DNA of 64,000 nucleotides from JBHOQX01 sp042408595 (GTDB taxonomy: Bacteria; Chloroflexota; Chloroflexia; Chloroflexales; Roseiflexaceae). Positions 41,898 to 50,353 of the stretch are shown piece after piece; positions within the stretch are counted from its first letter, which is position 1, and every line of letters starts with the position of its first letter. The notes under the pieces are model-generated. The model did no database searches. It had not been told where the DNA came from and saw only the letters and a list, made by a program, of their open reading frames with translations. Both the position numbers and the translations under genes were made by a program. The stretch is taken from NCBI GenBank assembly GCA_042408595.1, contig JBHOQX010000131.1, positions 62,001 through 126,000 of the forward strand, written 5' to 3'.

Positions 41898-43091
41898 TCA
41901 CTCAGCGCCCCGCACCCCGGTGAACACGCCCCCGCGCACCGTCACCTCGAACGGCTCACCGGCGGCGAGCTGCGCCGGCTCGGTCACCACCTGGCCGTCG
42001 GCCTCGCGCCGTACCACGGCGTAGCCCCGGTCGAGCGTCGCTTGCGGGCTGAGCGCAGCGGCGCGAGCGCGCAGCCCCTCCAGGCGCACCCGGCCCAGCG
42101 AGAGCCGGTGGCTGATCTGCGCCCCCGCGCGCCGCATCAGGTCGTCGATCGCCTGCCGGTCGCGGGCGATGCGCGCGGATGGCGCGTGGGCCGCCAGCCG
42201 CCGGCGGGCGTCGGAGAGGCCGGCGGCGGCAGCGCCCAGGCGCGCGGCGATCGCCTGGGTCAGCCGGGCGCGGCGTTCGTCAAGCGCCCCCTCGAGCGCT
42301 TCGACCGTCGGCGTGACAAGTTCGGCGGCGGCGGAGGGCGTCGGCGCGCGCACATCCGCCACGAAGTCGATGATCGTCGTATCGGTCTCGTGGCCCACCC
42401 CGCTGACGACCGGGACGGGGCTGGCGAAGACCGCCCGCGCGACGACCTCCTCGTTGAAGCACCAGAGGTCCTCCGCCGAGCCGCCGCCACGGGCCACGAT
42501 AATCACATCCACCTCCTGCTGGTAGAGCGCGTAGAGCGCCTCGACGACCGACTCCGCCGAGCCGCCGCCCTGCACCTGGCATGGCGCAAGCACCACCTCG
42601 GCGAGCGGATAGCGCCGCCCGAGCACCTTCAGGATATCCTGCAACGCCGCGCCCGCCGGCGAGGTGACGACCCCGATGCGGCGCGGCAGCGGCGGCAGCG
42701 GGCGCTTGCGCGAGCCGTCGAACAGGCCCTCGGCGCCGAGGCGGGCCTTCAGCTCCTCGAAGCGGGCGTGAAGGATGCCGACGCCCGCCGGGCGCAGCAT
42801 ATCCACGTACAACTGCAGCGCCCCGCTCGCCTCGTAGAAGCCAACTCGCCCGTGGGCCAGCACCGAATCGCCGTTGCGCGGCGGCGCGCCGATCCGGGCG
42901 GCATGCGAGCGCCAGCACGCCACGCCGAGCGCTGCGTCGCCGTGCCGGAGCTTGAAGTACCAATGGCCCGAGGTCGCCTGGCGAAAATCGAACACCTCGC
43001 CCTCGACCCAGAGATCCGCCAGAATCTCGTCGGCATCGATCAGCGCGGCCAGGTAGGCGTTCAGTTCAGAGACGGTAAAGAGGCGGAGCAT
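41898..43091 (-). CDS. xseA: Exodeoxyribonuclease VII large subunit
   Basis: A 397-residue catalytic subunit of exonuclease VII. The N-terminal OB-fold (FTVSELNAYLAALIDADEIL, GHWYFKLRHGDAALGV) binds single-stranded DNA. The catalytic core has GVVTSPAGAALQDIL, VIIVARGGGSAEDLW, GVGHETDTTIIDFVAD and RAPTPSAAAELVTP. The C-terminal helical region binds XseB. Length is normal. It is followed by xseB; the two probably share a transcript. Confidence 0.95.
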   Translation of the reverse strand: MLRLFTVSELNAYLAALIDADEILADLWVEGEVFDFRQATSGHWYFKLRHGDAALGVACWRSHAARIGAPPRNGDSVLAHGRVGFYEASGALQLYVDMLRPAGVGILHARFEELKARLGAEGLFDGSRKRPLPPLPRRIGVVTSPAGAALQDILKVLGRRYPLAEVVLAPCQVQGGGSAESVVEALYALYQQEVDVIIVARGGGSAEDLWCFNEEVVARAVFASPVPVVSGVGHETDTTIIDFVADVRAPTPSAAAELVTPTVEALEGALDERRARLTQAIAARLGAAAAGLSDARRRLAAHAPSARIARDRQAIDDLMRRAGAQISHRLSLGRVRLEGLRARAAALSPQATLDRGYAVVRREADGQVVTEPAQLAAGEPFEVTVRGGVFTGVRGAE

Positions 43092-43104
43092 GAAAGAGCG
43101 CTGA

Positions 43105-43195
43105 GTAGGGATTCATGATGCATGACGAGTGCTGCGTGACACGACAGACGTGGGGAGGAGGTTTCGCGGGACGAAGCCCCTCCGAAGCTCCTGCT
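43105..43195. repeat. Short-repeat tract and hairpin-family copy upstream of xseA
   Basis: TGATGCATGACGAGTGCTGC-type units at 43113-43135 are followed by GAGGAGGTTTCGCGGGACGA at 43156-43175. On the minus strand the latter reads GGAGGGGCTTCGTCCC then GCGAAACCTCC, a degenerate member of the dispersed hairpin family. The rest of the 267-bp gap to 43358 shows no gene. Confidence 0.45.
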
Positions 43196-43358
43196 CGGGC
43201 GCGTGTGTGGGCGCGAAAAAGAACTTCTACAAAGGGCCTGCGGCCTGCCACACCTCCCGCGCCGCGGGCGACCGCGTCCGTCCGGCGAGCGATGGATACG
43301 TGATGGATAAGGAGACGACAATCGGGATGCGCAACGACCTCGATCTGCACTCTGTAAC

Positions 43359-43907
43359 CTACACCGGTTCGACATACATCAGCGCCTGGCCGTACTCGAC
43401 CGGCTGCCCGCTGCTGACCACGATACGCGTGATACGGCCGGCGACTTCGCTCTCGATCTCGTTCATGATCTTCATCGCTTCGACAATCCCCACCGTGTCA
43501 CCGACCTGCACCTGGTCGCCAACCTGGACAAACGGCCGGTCCTTGGGCGATGACGAGGCGTAGAAGGTGCCGACCATCGGCGCGGTGATGGCGACCTCGC
43601 GGCCGCTTGCCGCGTCGGCACCCGCAGCGGGCGCGCCGTCGTCGGCCGCGGCACGGGGGAAGGGGGCAGCCGGCGGGAGCGGGCTGTTCAGCGCAGGCGG
43701 CACCGCCGGCCCCAGCGACGGGGCGACGACGATCGGCTGCATGCTGCCAGCAGGCGCCCCGCGCTTGATATGCAACTTGGCGTCGCCTCGCTCGATCTTG
43801 ACTTCGGTGATATCGGTCTCGCTGATGAGACGGAGAAGCTCGCGCACGGCGCTCAGCCCGAACTCATCCTCCGGTGCGCCCGGTTCGTCGCGTATGCTGT
43901 CGCTCAT
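43359..43907 (-). CDS. accB: Biotin carboxyl carrier protein of acetyl-CoA carboxylase
   Basis: A 182-residue carrier subunit for malonyl-CoA synthesis. The N-terminal helix (SAVRELLRLISETDITEVKIE) is followed by an Ala/Pro linker and the biotinyl domain (residues about 105-182) with EAMKIMNEI and biotinyl Lys146. Start choice is uncertain: ATG 43907 (MSDSIRD) is preferred, while ATG 43925 is possible. Its promoter is just upstream. The biotin carboxylase gene accC is not next to it, although it often is. Confidence 0.93.
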   Translation of the reverse strand: MSDSIRDEPGAPEDEFGLSAVRELLRLISETDITEVKIERGDAKLHIKRGAPAGSMQPIVVAPSLGPAVPPALNSPLPPAAPFPRAAADDGAPAAGADAASGREVAITAPMVGTFYASSSPKDRPFVQVGDQVQVGDTVGIVEAMKIMNEIESEVAGRITRIVVSSGQPVEYGQALMYVEPV

Positions 43908-44266
43908 GGCGGCGGGTGTCTCCATCACGCGGATGTCGCAGGCTACGACGGGCCATTATAGCACAGCGGCACGGCGCGAGGATGCGGGGCCGGCGGCCCA
44001 AGGTGGGCGAGGGCGCGGGACGGGGGACGAAAGACTCCGACCCTGATCGGCACGAAGGGAAAGACGACAGCACGCCAGACCGGAGTGCCAGCCCCGGGCC
44101 GGAGGCGTTCGTCCTTCGCCGGTAGACAATGGACGGCGGAGGCGCGACGGTCGACCAGGGACGGTGGACGAACGTCAGCTGTGCTGGCTTAGCAGCTCGT
44201 AGCGATCGGTACAGCCTGCATCCGTCCGTCGCCCTTCGTCGTTCGCCGCCCGTCCTTCGTCGCCCG
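43908..44266. other. Intergenic region with accB promoter and repeat tract
   Basis: The part next to accB holds its extended -10. From about 44195 to 44266 the sequence is a degenerate CGTCCGTC/CCTTCGTC tract (GACGAAGG on the other strand) like those at 11376 and 21981. No gene is seen between. Confidence 0.45.
43955..43963 (-). promoter_or_regulatory. Extended -10 promoter of accB
   Basis: On the minus strand this reads TGCTATAAT, a perfect extended -10, about 48 bp from the start codon. No -35 match. Confidence 0.5.
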
Positions 44267-45280
44267 CTACGCCCGCTCGACATACTGCCGACGGTAGTAC
44301 TCCAGGTACTCGCCGGTCTTGATCGGGCGCCACCAGGCCTCGTTGTCCAGGAACCAGCGCACGGTCAGCTCGAGTGCCTCGTCGAAGGTATGGCGGCTGG
44401 CCCAGCCGAGCGCCCGCAGCTTGGAGGTGTCCAAGGCATAGCGGCGGTCGTGCCCGGCGCGGTCGGGCACGAAAGTGATCAGGCTGTGCGGTTTGCCGAG
44501 CAGGTCGAGCACCTTGCGCGCCATGTCGATGTTGTGGGTCTCGACGCCGGTGCCGACGTTATAGGCCTCGCCGGGGGCGCCGCGATGTAACACGATGTCG
44601 ATCGCCTCGCAGTGGTCGGCGACGTACTGGTAATCACGCATCTGCATGCCGTCGCCGTAGAGCGGCAGCGGGATATCGTCGATCGCGTTGGTGATGAACA
44701 GCGGCAGCGCCTTCTCCGGGTAGTGGTAGGGGCCGATGTTGTTCGACCCGCGGGTGATGGTGGTGTACAGGCCATAGGTGATGTGGTAGGCGTAGACCAG
44801 GTGCTCGGCGCCGGCTTTGCTGGCCGAGTACGGGCTGCGCGGCTCCAGCGGGTCGCCCTCGCGCGAGCGGGCCGGCGCGGGGATGGCGCCGTAGACCTCG
44901 TCGGTGCTGATCTGGTGGAAACGCGGCAGCTTCAGCTCGCGCGCCACTTCCAGCAGCGTCCACGTGCCGTTGACGTTGGTCGTCACAACCGCGTCGGGCG
45001 CCATGATCGATCGGTCGACGTGCGTCTCGGCGGCGAAGTTGACGATGGCATCGATATCGTAGCGCTGCACCGTCTCGCGCACGCGCGCCATATCGCAGAT
45101 ATCACCGCGCACGAAGGCGAAGCGCGGGTCGCTCTCGAAACGCTGGACGTTCTCCAGCCGCCCGGCGTAGGTTAACTTATCATAGACGACGATCCGGTAG
45201 TTCGGATAGCGGGCGAGCATGTGATCAACGAAGTTGCTCCCGATGAAGCCGGCGCCGCCGGTGACGAGCAGATTGCGCAT
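44267..45280 (-). CDS. rfbB: dTDP-glucose 4,6-dehydratase
   Basis: A 337-residue short-chain dehydrogenase/reductase that converts dTDP-glucose to the 4-keto-6-deoxy sugar, the first committed step to dTDP-rhamnose. The NAD+ motif is VTGGAGFIGSNFVDH, the catalytic region ISTDEVYGAI with Thr-Asp-Glu, and the Tyr-Lys pair lies in YSASKAGAEH. NNIGPYHYPEKALPLFITNA and YGDGMQMRDYQYVADHC are diagnostic. No other rhamnose-pathway gene is nearby. It has its own good promoter. Confidence 0.93.
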   Translation of the reverse strand: MRNLLVTGGAGFIGSNFVDHMLARYPNYRIVVYDKLTYAGRLENVQRFESDPRFAFVRGDICDMARVRETVQRYDIDAIVNFAAETHVDRSIMAPDAVVTTNVNGTWTLLEVARELKLPRFHQISTDEVYGAIPAPARSREGDPLEPRSPYSASKAGAEHLVYAYHITYGLYTTITRGSNNIGPYHYPEKALPLFITNAIDDIPLPLYGDGMQMRDYQYVADHCEAIDIVLHRGAPGEAYNVGTGVETHNIDMARKVLDLLGKPHSLITFVPDRAGHDRRYALDTSKLRALGWASRHTFDEALELTVRWFLDNEAWWRPIKTGEYLEYYRRQYVERA

Positions 45281-45337
45281 GGGCCTTCCCCTGAGCGTAA
45301 GGTTCGGTTGGTCGGACGGCGCGGTGCGCCGCCGCCG

Positions 45338-45365
45338 AGTCTAGCATACGGGCGGGGAATGTCAA
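45338..45365 (-). promoter_or_regulatory. Promoter of rfbB
   Basis: On the minus strand: TTGACA (45360-45365), 16-bp spacer, TAGACT (45338-45343), with TGC directly before the -10. The start codon is 58 bp downstream. Confidence 0.55.
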
Positions 45366-45518
45366 TGACAACAGGGATGACAGGTTGCTCATCGGCGGGG
45401 GAGCAGGCGGTTGAGGCCAGCGCCGCCGAGCCGGCGTGGTTCCCGGAGCGCCGGGCGTGTTCGAGGCGAATCCGGCCCGGCGCGCACGGCCGGCGCGGGA
45501 AGCGGAGGGGCGACGGGG

Positions 45519-46559
<1,041 letters not shown>

Positions 46560-46986
46560 CTTGTGCTCCTCGCGCACTCGGACCGGTCTGCCGCATGGCC
46601 AGCAGACAGGTATGTGCGTATGATACGCGGGGGGCGTGGGCGTGGATGTCTGGCACGGCAGCGGCGGGCGGGCGGGGCGCGTGCTGCCCGCGCCGCCACA
46701 GCCGCGCGCCCCGGCACGATTGTCGGTTGACAGGCCGCACGCGGCGGGGCGGTGCGGGCGACCGCGTAAGCTCTGTTTATTGAATAGTACGAAACACCTG
46801 CGGCGCGTGTACTGCACCATCGGTGAGACAGCGCCTGGACGCATGGCCAGGCGCACGGCCACCGACCTGTTTCATGGCGCCGCGGCAGACTCTCGCCGCC
46901 GACGTAGCGAGCAGGGCAAGCGGGCTATGTTCGCGCAGAGTCGCAGAGGAGCACCAGGCCGGCTGGGGAAGCTGCGCGGCGCAGGC
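46560..46986. other. Intergenic region between sigma factor and polyprenyl synthase
   Basis: About 430 bp with no supported gene. It holds a small palindrome GCGTATCATACGC near 46616-46628, whose TATCAT could be a -10 for the sigma gene. An AT-richer island lies at 46775-46800 (GTTTATTGAATAGTACGAAA). A TTGACA at about 46729 has no matching -10. Confidence 0.4.
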
Positions 46987-48039
46987 TTACGCCTCGCGCG
47001 CGACGATAAAGGCGCAGATCTCTTCGAGCGCACGTGTCGTGGCTGAGGGCGGGAAACCCTGGAGCGAGGCAGCCGCCCGTTCTACCGTCGCGCGTGCCTC
47101 GTCGAGGGCGCGATCCACGCCGCCGGCCGCGATCACCGCCGCGATCAGCTCCGGCACGCGCCGCGGGTCGGGGCGGGCGGTGCGGGCGACCTCCTGGAGC
47201 AGCGGGTCGCTTCCTTCAGCGACGGCGTAGATCAGGGGAAGCGTCAGGGTGCCTTCGCGCAGATCGTTTCCGGCCGGCTTGCCGAGCAGCGCCTCGTCGC
47301 CGGTATAGTCCAACACGTCGTCCACGATCTGGAAGGCGACGCCAAGCTCGTAACCGAAGCGCCCGAGCGCCGCGATCTCGGCCTCGCTCCCCCCGCCGAC
47401 CGCCATGCCGGCTTTGCACGCCGCCTCGAAGAGCGCGGCGGTCTTGCAGCCGATCTTGTAGCGGTACTGCGCAACCGCCGTCTCCGTCGGCAGGAGCTGC
47501 GTGACTGGGCTCAGCTCGCCCTCCACGACCGTTTGCGCCGCGTCGGCATAGAAGCGGATGATGCGCGGATCCGGCTCGGCGGCCAGCTCATCCGCCGCGA
47601 GCGCGAAAAAGTAGTCACCTAGCATCAGGGCCACGTCTCGGTCCCAGCGGGCATGGACAGTCACGCGACCACGGCGCCGGCCGGCGTTGTCCACCAGGTC
47701 ATCGTGCACCAGCGAGGCGGCATGGAGCAACTCCACCGCCGCCGCAGGGCGGATGGCGCGCGCCAGGTCGTAGTCGCCCAGGCGAGCGGCCAGCAGCACG
47801 AGCGCCGCGCGCAGGCGCTTGCCGCCCGCCGCGACCGTGTAGGCGCCGGCCTCCGCCAGCAGCGGCGAGCGCGCGGCGGTGCGCCGCAGCATGTGTGCTT
47901 CGACCGCCACCAGATCGTCCGCGAGCGCGGCACGCTGCACGATGTCGCTCAGCCCAAGGGGTAGCACGGGCAGCGGGGCGGGCTGGAAATTCACCGCCGC
48001 AGGGACGGCGATATCGAGACGGGCCGAGGACTGAGCCAT
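46987..48039 (-). CDS. Polyprenyl (long-chain isoprenyl) diphosphate synthase
   Basis: A 350-residue trans-isoprenyl diphosphate synthase. The first Asp-rich motif is LVHDDLVDNAGRRRG, the second FQIVDDVLDYTGD, and GGKRLRAALVLLAARL binds isopentenyl diphosphate. The product is probably the side chain of a respiratory quinone (octaprenyl to decaprenyl length), as for IspB/HepT-type enzymes; chain length cannot be read reliably here. The ATG at 48039 is preferred over the overlapping GTG at 48048 because AAGGTGG fits it. A strong promoter is 117 bp upstream. Confidence 0.92.
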   Translation of the reverse strand: MAQSSARLDIAVPAAVNFQPAPLPVLPLGLSDIVQRAALADDLVAVEAHMLRRTAARSPLLAEAGAYTVAAGGKRLRAALVLLAARLGDYDLARAIRPAAAVELLHAASLVHDDLVDNAGRRRGRVTVHARWDRDVALMLGDYFFALAADELAAEPDPRIIRFYADAAQTVVEGELSPVTQLLPTETAVAQYRYKIGCKTAALFEAACKAGMAVGGGSEAEIAALGRFGYELGVAFQIVDDVLDYTGDEALLGKPAGNDLREGTLTLPLIYAVAEGSDPLLQEVARTARPDPRRVPELIAAVIAAGGVDRALDEARATVERAAASLQGFPPSATTRALEEICAFIVAREA

Positions 48040-48155
48040 CCTCGCCACCTTTCTAGGTGCGCGGTGGGCAGGGACGAGCGCACGAGAGCCGCCGGCCCAC
48101 TTGCAGCTCCGCCCAGCTTCCCGAGCCGGGTACGCTCACGTCATTGATAATGTTA

Positions 48156-48184
48156 AATATATCACAATCTATGGTGGGCGTCAA
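48156..48184 (-). promoter_or_regulatory. Promoter of the polyprenyl synthase gene
   Basis: On the minus strand: TTGACG (48179-48184), 17-bp spacer, TATATT (48156-48161), with TGA just before the -10. It lies in an AT-rich island in otherwise GC-rich DNA. The rest of the 341-bp gap (48040-48380) shows nothing else. Confidence 0.65.
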
Positions 48185-48380
48185 TGACCGAACGGATGAG
48201 TTTGCGCGCCAGGGAAACTATCACTACACCCGCGCCCGCCGCCCCGTCGGCCCAGGCAGCGGGTCGCCGGGCCTCGCCGCCAGCGGGCGGCCGCACACCT
48301 TCAGTCGGTGGCGCGACACATGCGCGGCGGAGCCTGGGCATGGGTGCCCGCCAGTGACCTCGGTCGTTTTGATCTACGCA

Positions 48381-49022
48381 CTAGATCGCCTTCTGGTTTT
48401 CGCGCGCCGTCTCGAGACGGCCCAGGTGGCAGGCCTCGCTCAGACTCACGAGGTAGGGCAGGTCATCGCCATATTCGATGACGCTGATGCTCGCATTGGT
48501 CACCCAGATCCGGTTGATCCGGTCCATATTCATGCCGAGGGCATCCGCCACAAGAATCTTGACAACGACATCATGCGTTGAAATCAGCACGTTCTCGCCG
48601 CTGTGTTGGCACAGCAGTCGGTCCTTGAAGTCGAGAACGCGCTTGAGAATATTGCTGAAGCTCTCGCCGCCCGGCATTTGCGCCCGGGTCGGATACTGGC
48701 GCCATTCGCGCAGTCCGTCGCCATAGCATGCCAGCACTTCTTCGAGCAAGAGCCCTTCCCACGCCCCGTGGTTGATTTCGAGCAGCTCCGGTGCGGTGTG
48801 AAAAGGCACGTTCGGGTGGAAGCGCGCCACCGCCTGTGCCGTCTTGTAGGCGCGCTGGAGCGGGCTGGAGTAGATGACGTTGATCGGCTCGTTGCGCAGG
48901 CGCGCCGCCAGCGCCCCGGCCTGGCGCAGCCCCAGCTCGGAGAGCGGCGCATCCTGCTGGCCCTGATAGCGCCCGATGCGGTTCCATTCGCTTTCGCCGT
49001 GACGGATGATGATGAGTCGCAT
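48381..49022 (-). CDS. Histidine phosphatase family protein
   Basis: A 213-residue member of the phosphoglycerate-mutase-like (branch 1 histidine phosphatase) family. The catalytic RHGESEWN has phospho-acceptor His8; the second His is in LISTHDVVVK, and the acid/base Glu lies in LLEINHGAWEGLLLEE. Domain context and length fit a cofactor-independent-of-2,3-BPG phosphatase such as a CobC/PhoE-like enzyme, but the substrate is unknown. The start at 49022 is the Met directly before the RHG motif. A tandem hairpin repeat lies just upstream. Confidence 0.9.
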   Translation of the reverse strand: MRLIIIRHGESEWNRIGRYQGQQDAPLSELGLRQAGALAARLRNEPINVIYSSPLQRAYKTAQAVARFHPNVPFHTAPELLEINHGAWEGLLLEEVLACYGDGLREWRQYPTRAQMPGGESFSNILKRVLDFKDRLLCQHSGENVLISTHDVVVKILVADALGMNMDRINRIWVTNASISVIEYGDDLPYLVSLSEACHLGRLETARENQKAI

Positions 49023-49064
49023 GCCGATCGATCCTGACACTCTAGCGATCTCGGGTGAATTGTC

Positions 49065-49157
49065 GTGCCGCCTTCAGGCGGCGTCTGCGTACCGCCTGAA
49101 GGCGGCGTCTGCGTACCGCCTGAAGGCGGCGTCCGCGTACCGCCTGAAGGCGGCACG
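49065..49157. repeat. 24-bp tandem hairpin repeat, about four units
   Basis: Units begin at 49065, 49089, 49113 and 49137, the last shortened to 21 bp. Each contains CCGCCT-GA-AGGCGG, a 6-bp stem with a 2-nt loop; the first has TC in the loop. The first unit is preceded by CGTG and the last ends in CACG, so the array is bounded by complementary ends. A frame through it reads VPPEGGVC repeated, but the array lies upstream of both flanking genes and is not inside a supported gene. Confidence 0.85.
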
Positions 49158-49186
49158 ACGTTGATCCTTACGAATTCAGATAGGAC

Positions 49187-49195
49187 TGCTATAGT
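49187..49195 (+). promoter_or_regulatory. Candidate extended -10 for the TPR protein gene
   Basis: TGCTATAGT upstream of the gene at 49318, without a good -35. A minus-strand TATAAT lies at 49248-49253 and could serve the phosphatase gene, in which case its leader would include the tandem repeat. Confidence 0.3.
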
Positions 49196-49317
49196 GGCGC
49201 TCTGTGCCTCCTGCGAGCTCCCGTCTGCAGGCGCCGCCACCCGCGGCATTATAGCCGAAAACATCGGGAGCCGATTTGTGGTACCATGCGCCCGAACGAC
49301 CCGCTCCGGTGACGACT

Positions 49318-50253
49318 ATGCTGCAGCAGCCCCCGCTCGTCCCCTCCGACCCGAGTCTGACTTTCCGGCTCCGCGCGACGCTCGACAGGCTCGAACGCCA
49401 GGTGGTCGTGATGTACGACACGCCCGGCGGTACCGCCGAGGCAATCGCCCAGGCCGACGAACTGGCTGCGTTGCTGGCCGCGCTGGCCGGGCAGCGTGTC
49501 GATCTGCGCGCCGAGGAGAGCCGGGTGGAGGCGCTGCGGCAGCGGCTGGAGCGCGAGGCGGTACGGATCGTGCGCCACGTCGAGCGAAACGACCAGGCCG
49601 CCCGGCTGGCCGGCAGCCCGACATGGGAGCGGCTGCGCGCTCAGGCGCTGGCCACCCGCCGCCGGAGGCTCCGGCGCGCGCTGGTTACGGGGGCGGCGCT
49701 GGCAGTGGTCGTCGCGGCGCTGGCGATCATCCTCCCGCGCCTGCCATCCGGCCCGCCGCGCGCCAACACCAGCCGAATCGAAGAGCGGCTGCTGGCAAAC
49801 GATCTGCCGGGCGCGCTGGAGGTGGCCCGCCAGGAGCAGGCCCGCGCGCCGAACGACCCGGACATCTGGCTCTGGACCGGCGCGCTGGAGCTCAAGGCCG
49901 GCGACAGGCCCGCCGCGGAACGAGCCTGGTCGCAGGCCCGCGGCCTCTACGGCGGCGATGAGCGCGCCTTCCTGATCGACCGCGGCGCGATCTGCACCCA
50001 GCTTGGCCTGCTGGACGCGGCGCAGGCCGACGCCGAGGCGCTTCTGAGGCTGCCGGACGGCGCCGGCTTCGGCAACCTGTTGCTGGCGCAGGTGAAAGAG
50101 GCCCGCGGCGACCGCGCCGGCGCGATCGCCGCGCTGGAGGAGGCGGCGCGCCTCGCCGACGCGAGCGGTGACGCGCAACTGGCCGTGATCGCCAAGGCCC
50201 GACTGGCGGTGATGATGCAGCAGATCAGCCCCTTCCCGACCCCGACCCCCTAG
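49318..50253 (+). CDS. Membrane-anchored TPR protein
   Basis: A 311-residue protein. The N-terminal 110 residues are cytosolic and helical (LRATLDRLERQVVVMYDTPG), a single membrane helix lies at about 122-140 (VTGAALAVVVAALAIILP), and the outer part has degenerate TPR repeats (NDPDIWLWTGALELKAGDRP, GAICTQLGLLDAAQADAEAL, AGAIAALEEAARLADASGD). Likely a scaffold; no enzyme motif. The ATG at 49318 is preferred over the in-frame ATG at 49276. It is isolated from neighbours: upstream repeats, downstream terminator. Confidence 0.75.
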   Translation: MLQQPPLVPSDPSLTFRLRATLDRLERQVVVMYDTPGGTAEAIAQADELAALLAALAGQRVDLRAEESRVEALRQRLEREAVRIVRHVERNDQAARLAGSPTWERLRAQALATRRRRLRRALVTGAALAVVVAALAIILPRLPSGPPRANTSRIEERLLANDLPGALEVARQEQARAPNDPDIWLWTGALELKAGDRPAAERAWSQARGLYGGDERAFLIDRGAICTQLGLLDAAQADAEALLRLPDGAGFGNLLLAQVKEARGDRAGAIAALEEAARLADASGDAQLAVIAKARLAVMMQQISPFPTPTP

Positions 50254-50297
50254 CGCACCTGCTCCGGCCGCGGCGGCGGGGGCAGGCATCGGGCGCT

Positions 50298-50323
50298 AAA
50301 AAAACGGGCCGTATCCCGCCCGT
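50298..50323 (-). terminator. Intrinsic terminator of the HerA-like gene
   Basis: On the minus strand: ACGGGC, 8-nt loop, GCCCGT, then seven T residues. It lies 31 bp after the stop codon of the HerA-like gene. On the plus strand it follows the TPR gene by 45 bp but lacks the T-run there. Confidence 0.8.
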
Positions 50324-50353
50324 GCCGCTGCATCAGCCGGCGCCGGCGCCCAG

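Noticed and set aside
46728..46733. TTGACA as a -35 box for a plus-strand promoter
   Set aside because: No -10-like sequence follows at 15-19 bp, and no plus-strand gene starts downstream.
49065..49157. The 24-bp tandem repeat as a CRISPR array
   Set aside because: Units are directly contiguous with no unique spacers, and no cas gene is nearby.
49065..49961. A reading frame through the tandem repeat giving PPEGGV repeats
   Set aside because: It continues out of frame across the TPR protein gene into Arg/Ala-rich shadow sequence; the repeat has no ribosome binding site of its own.
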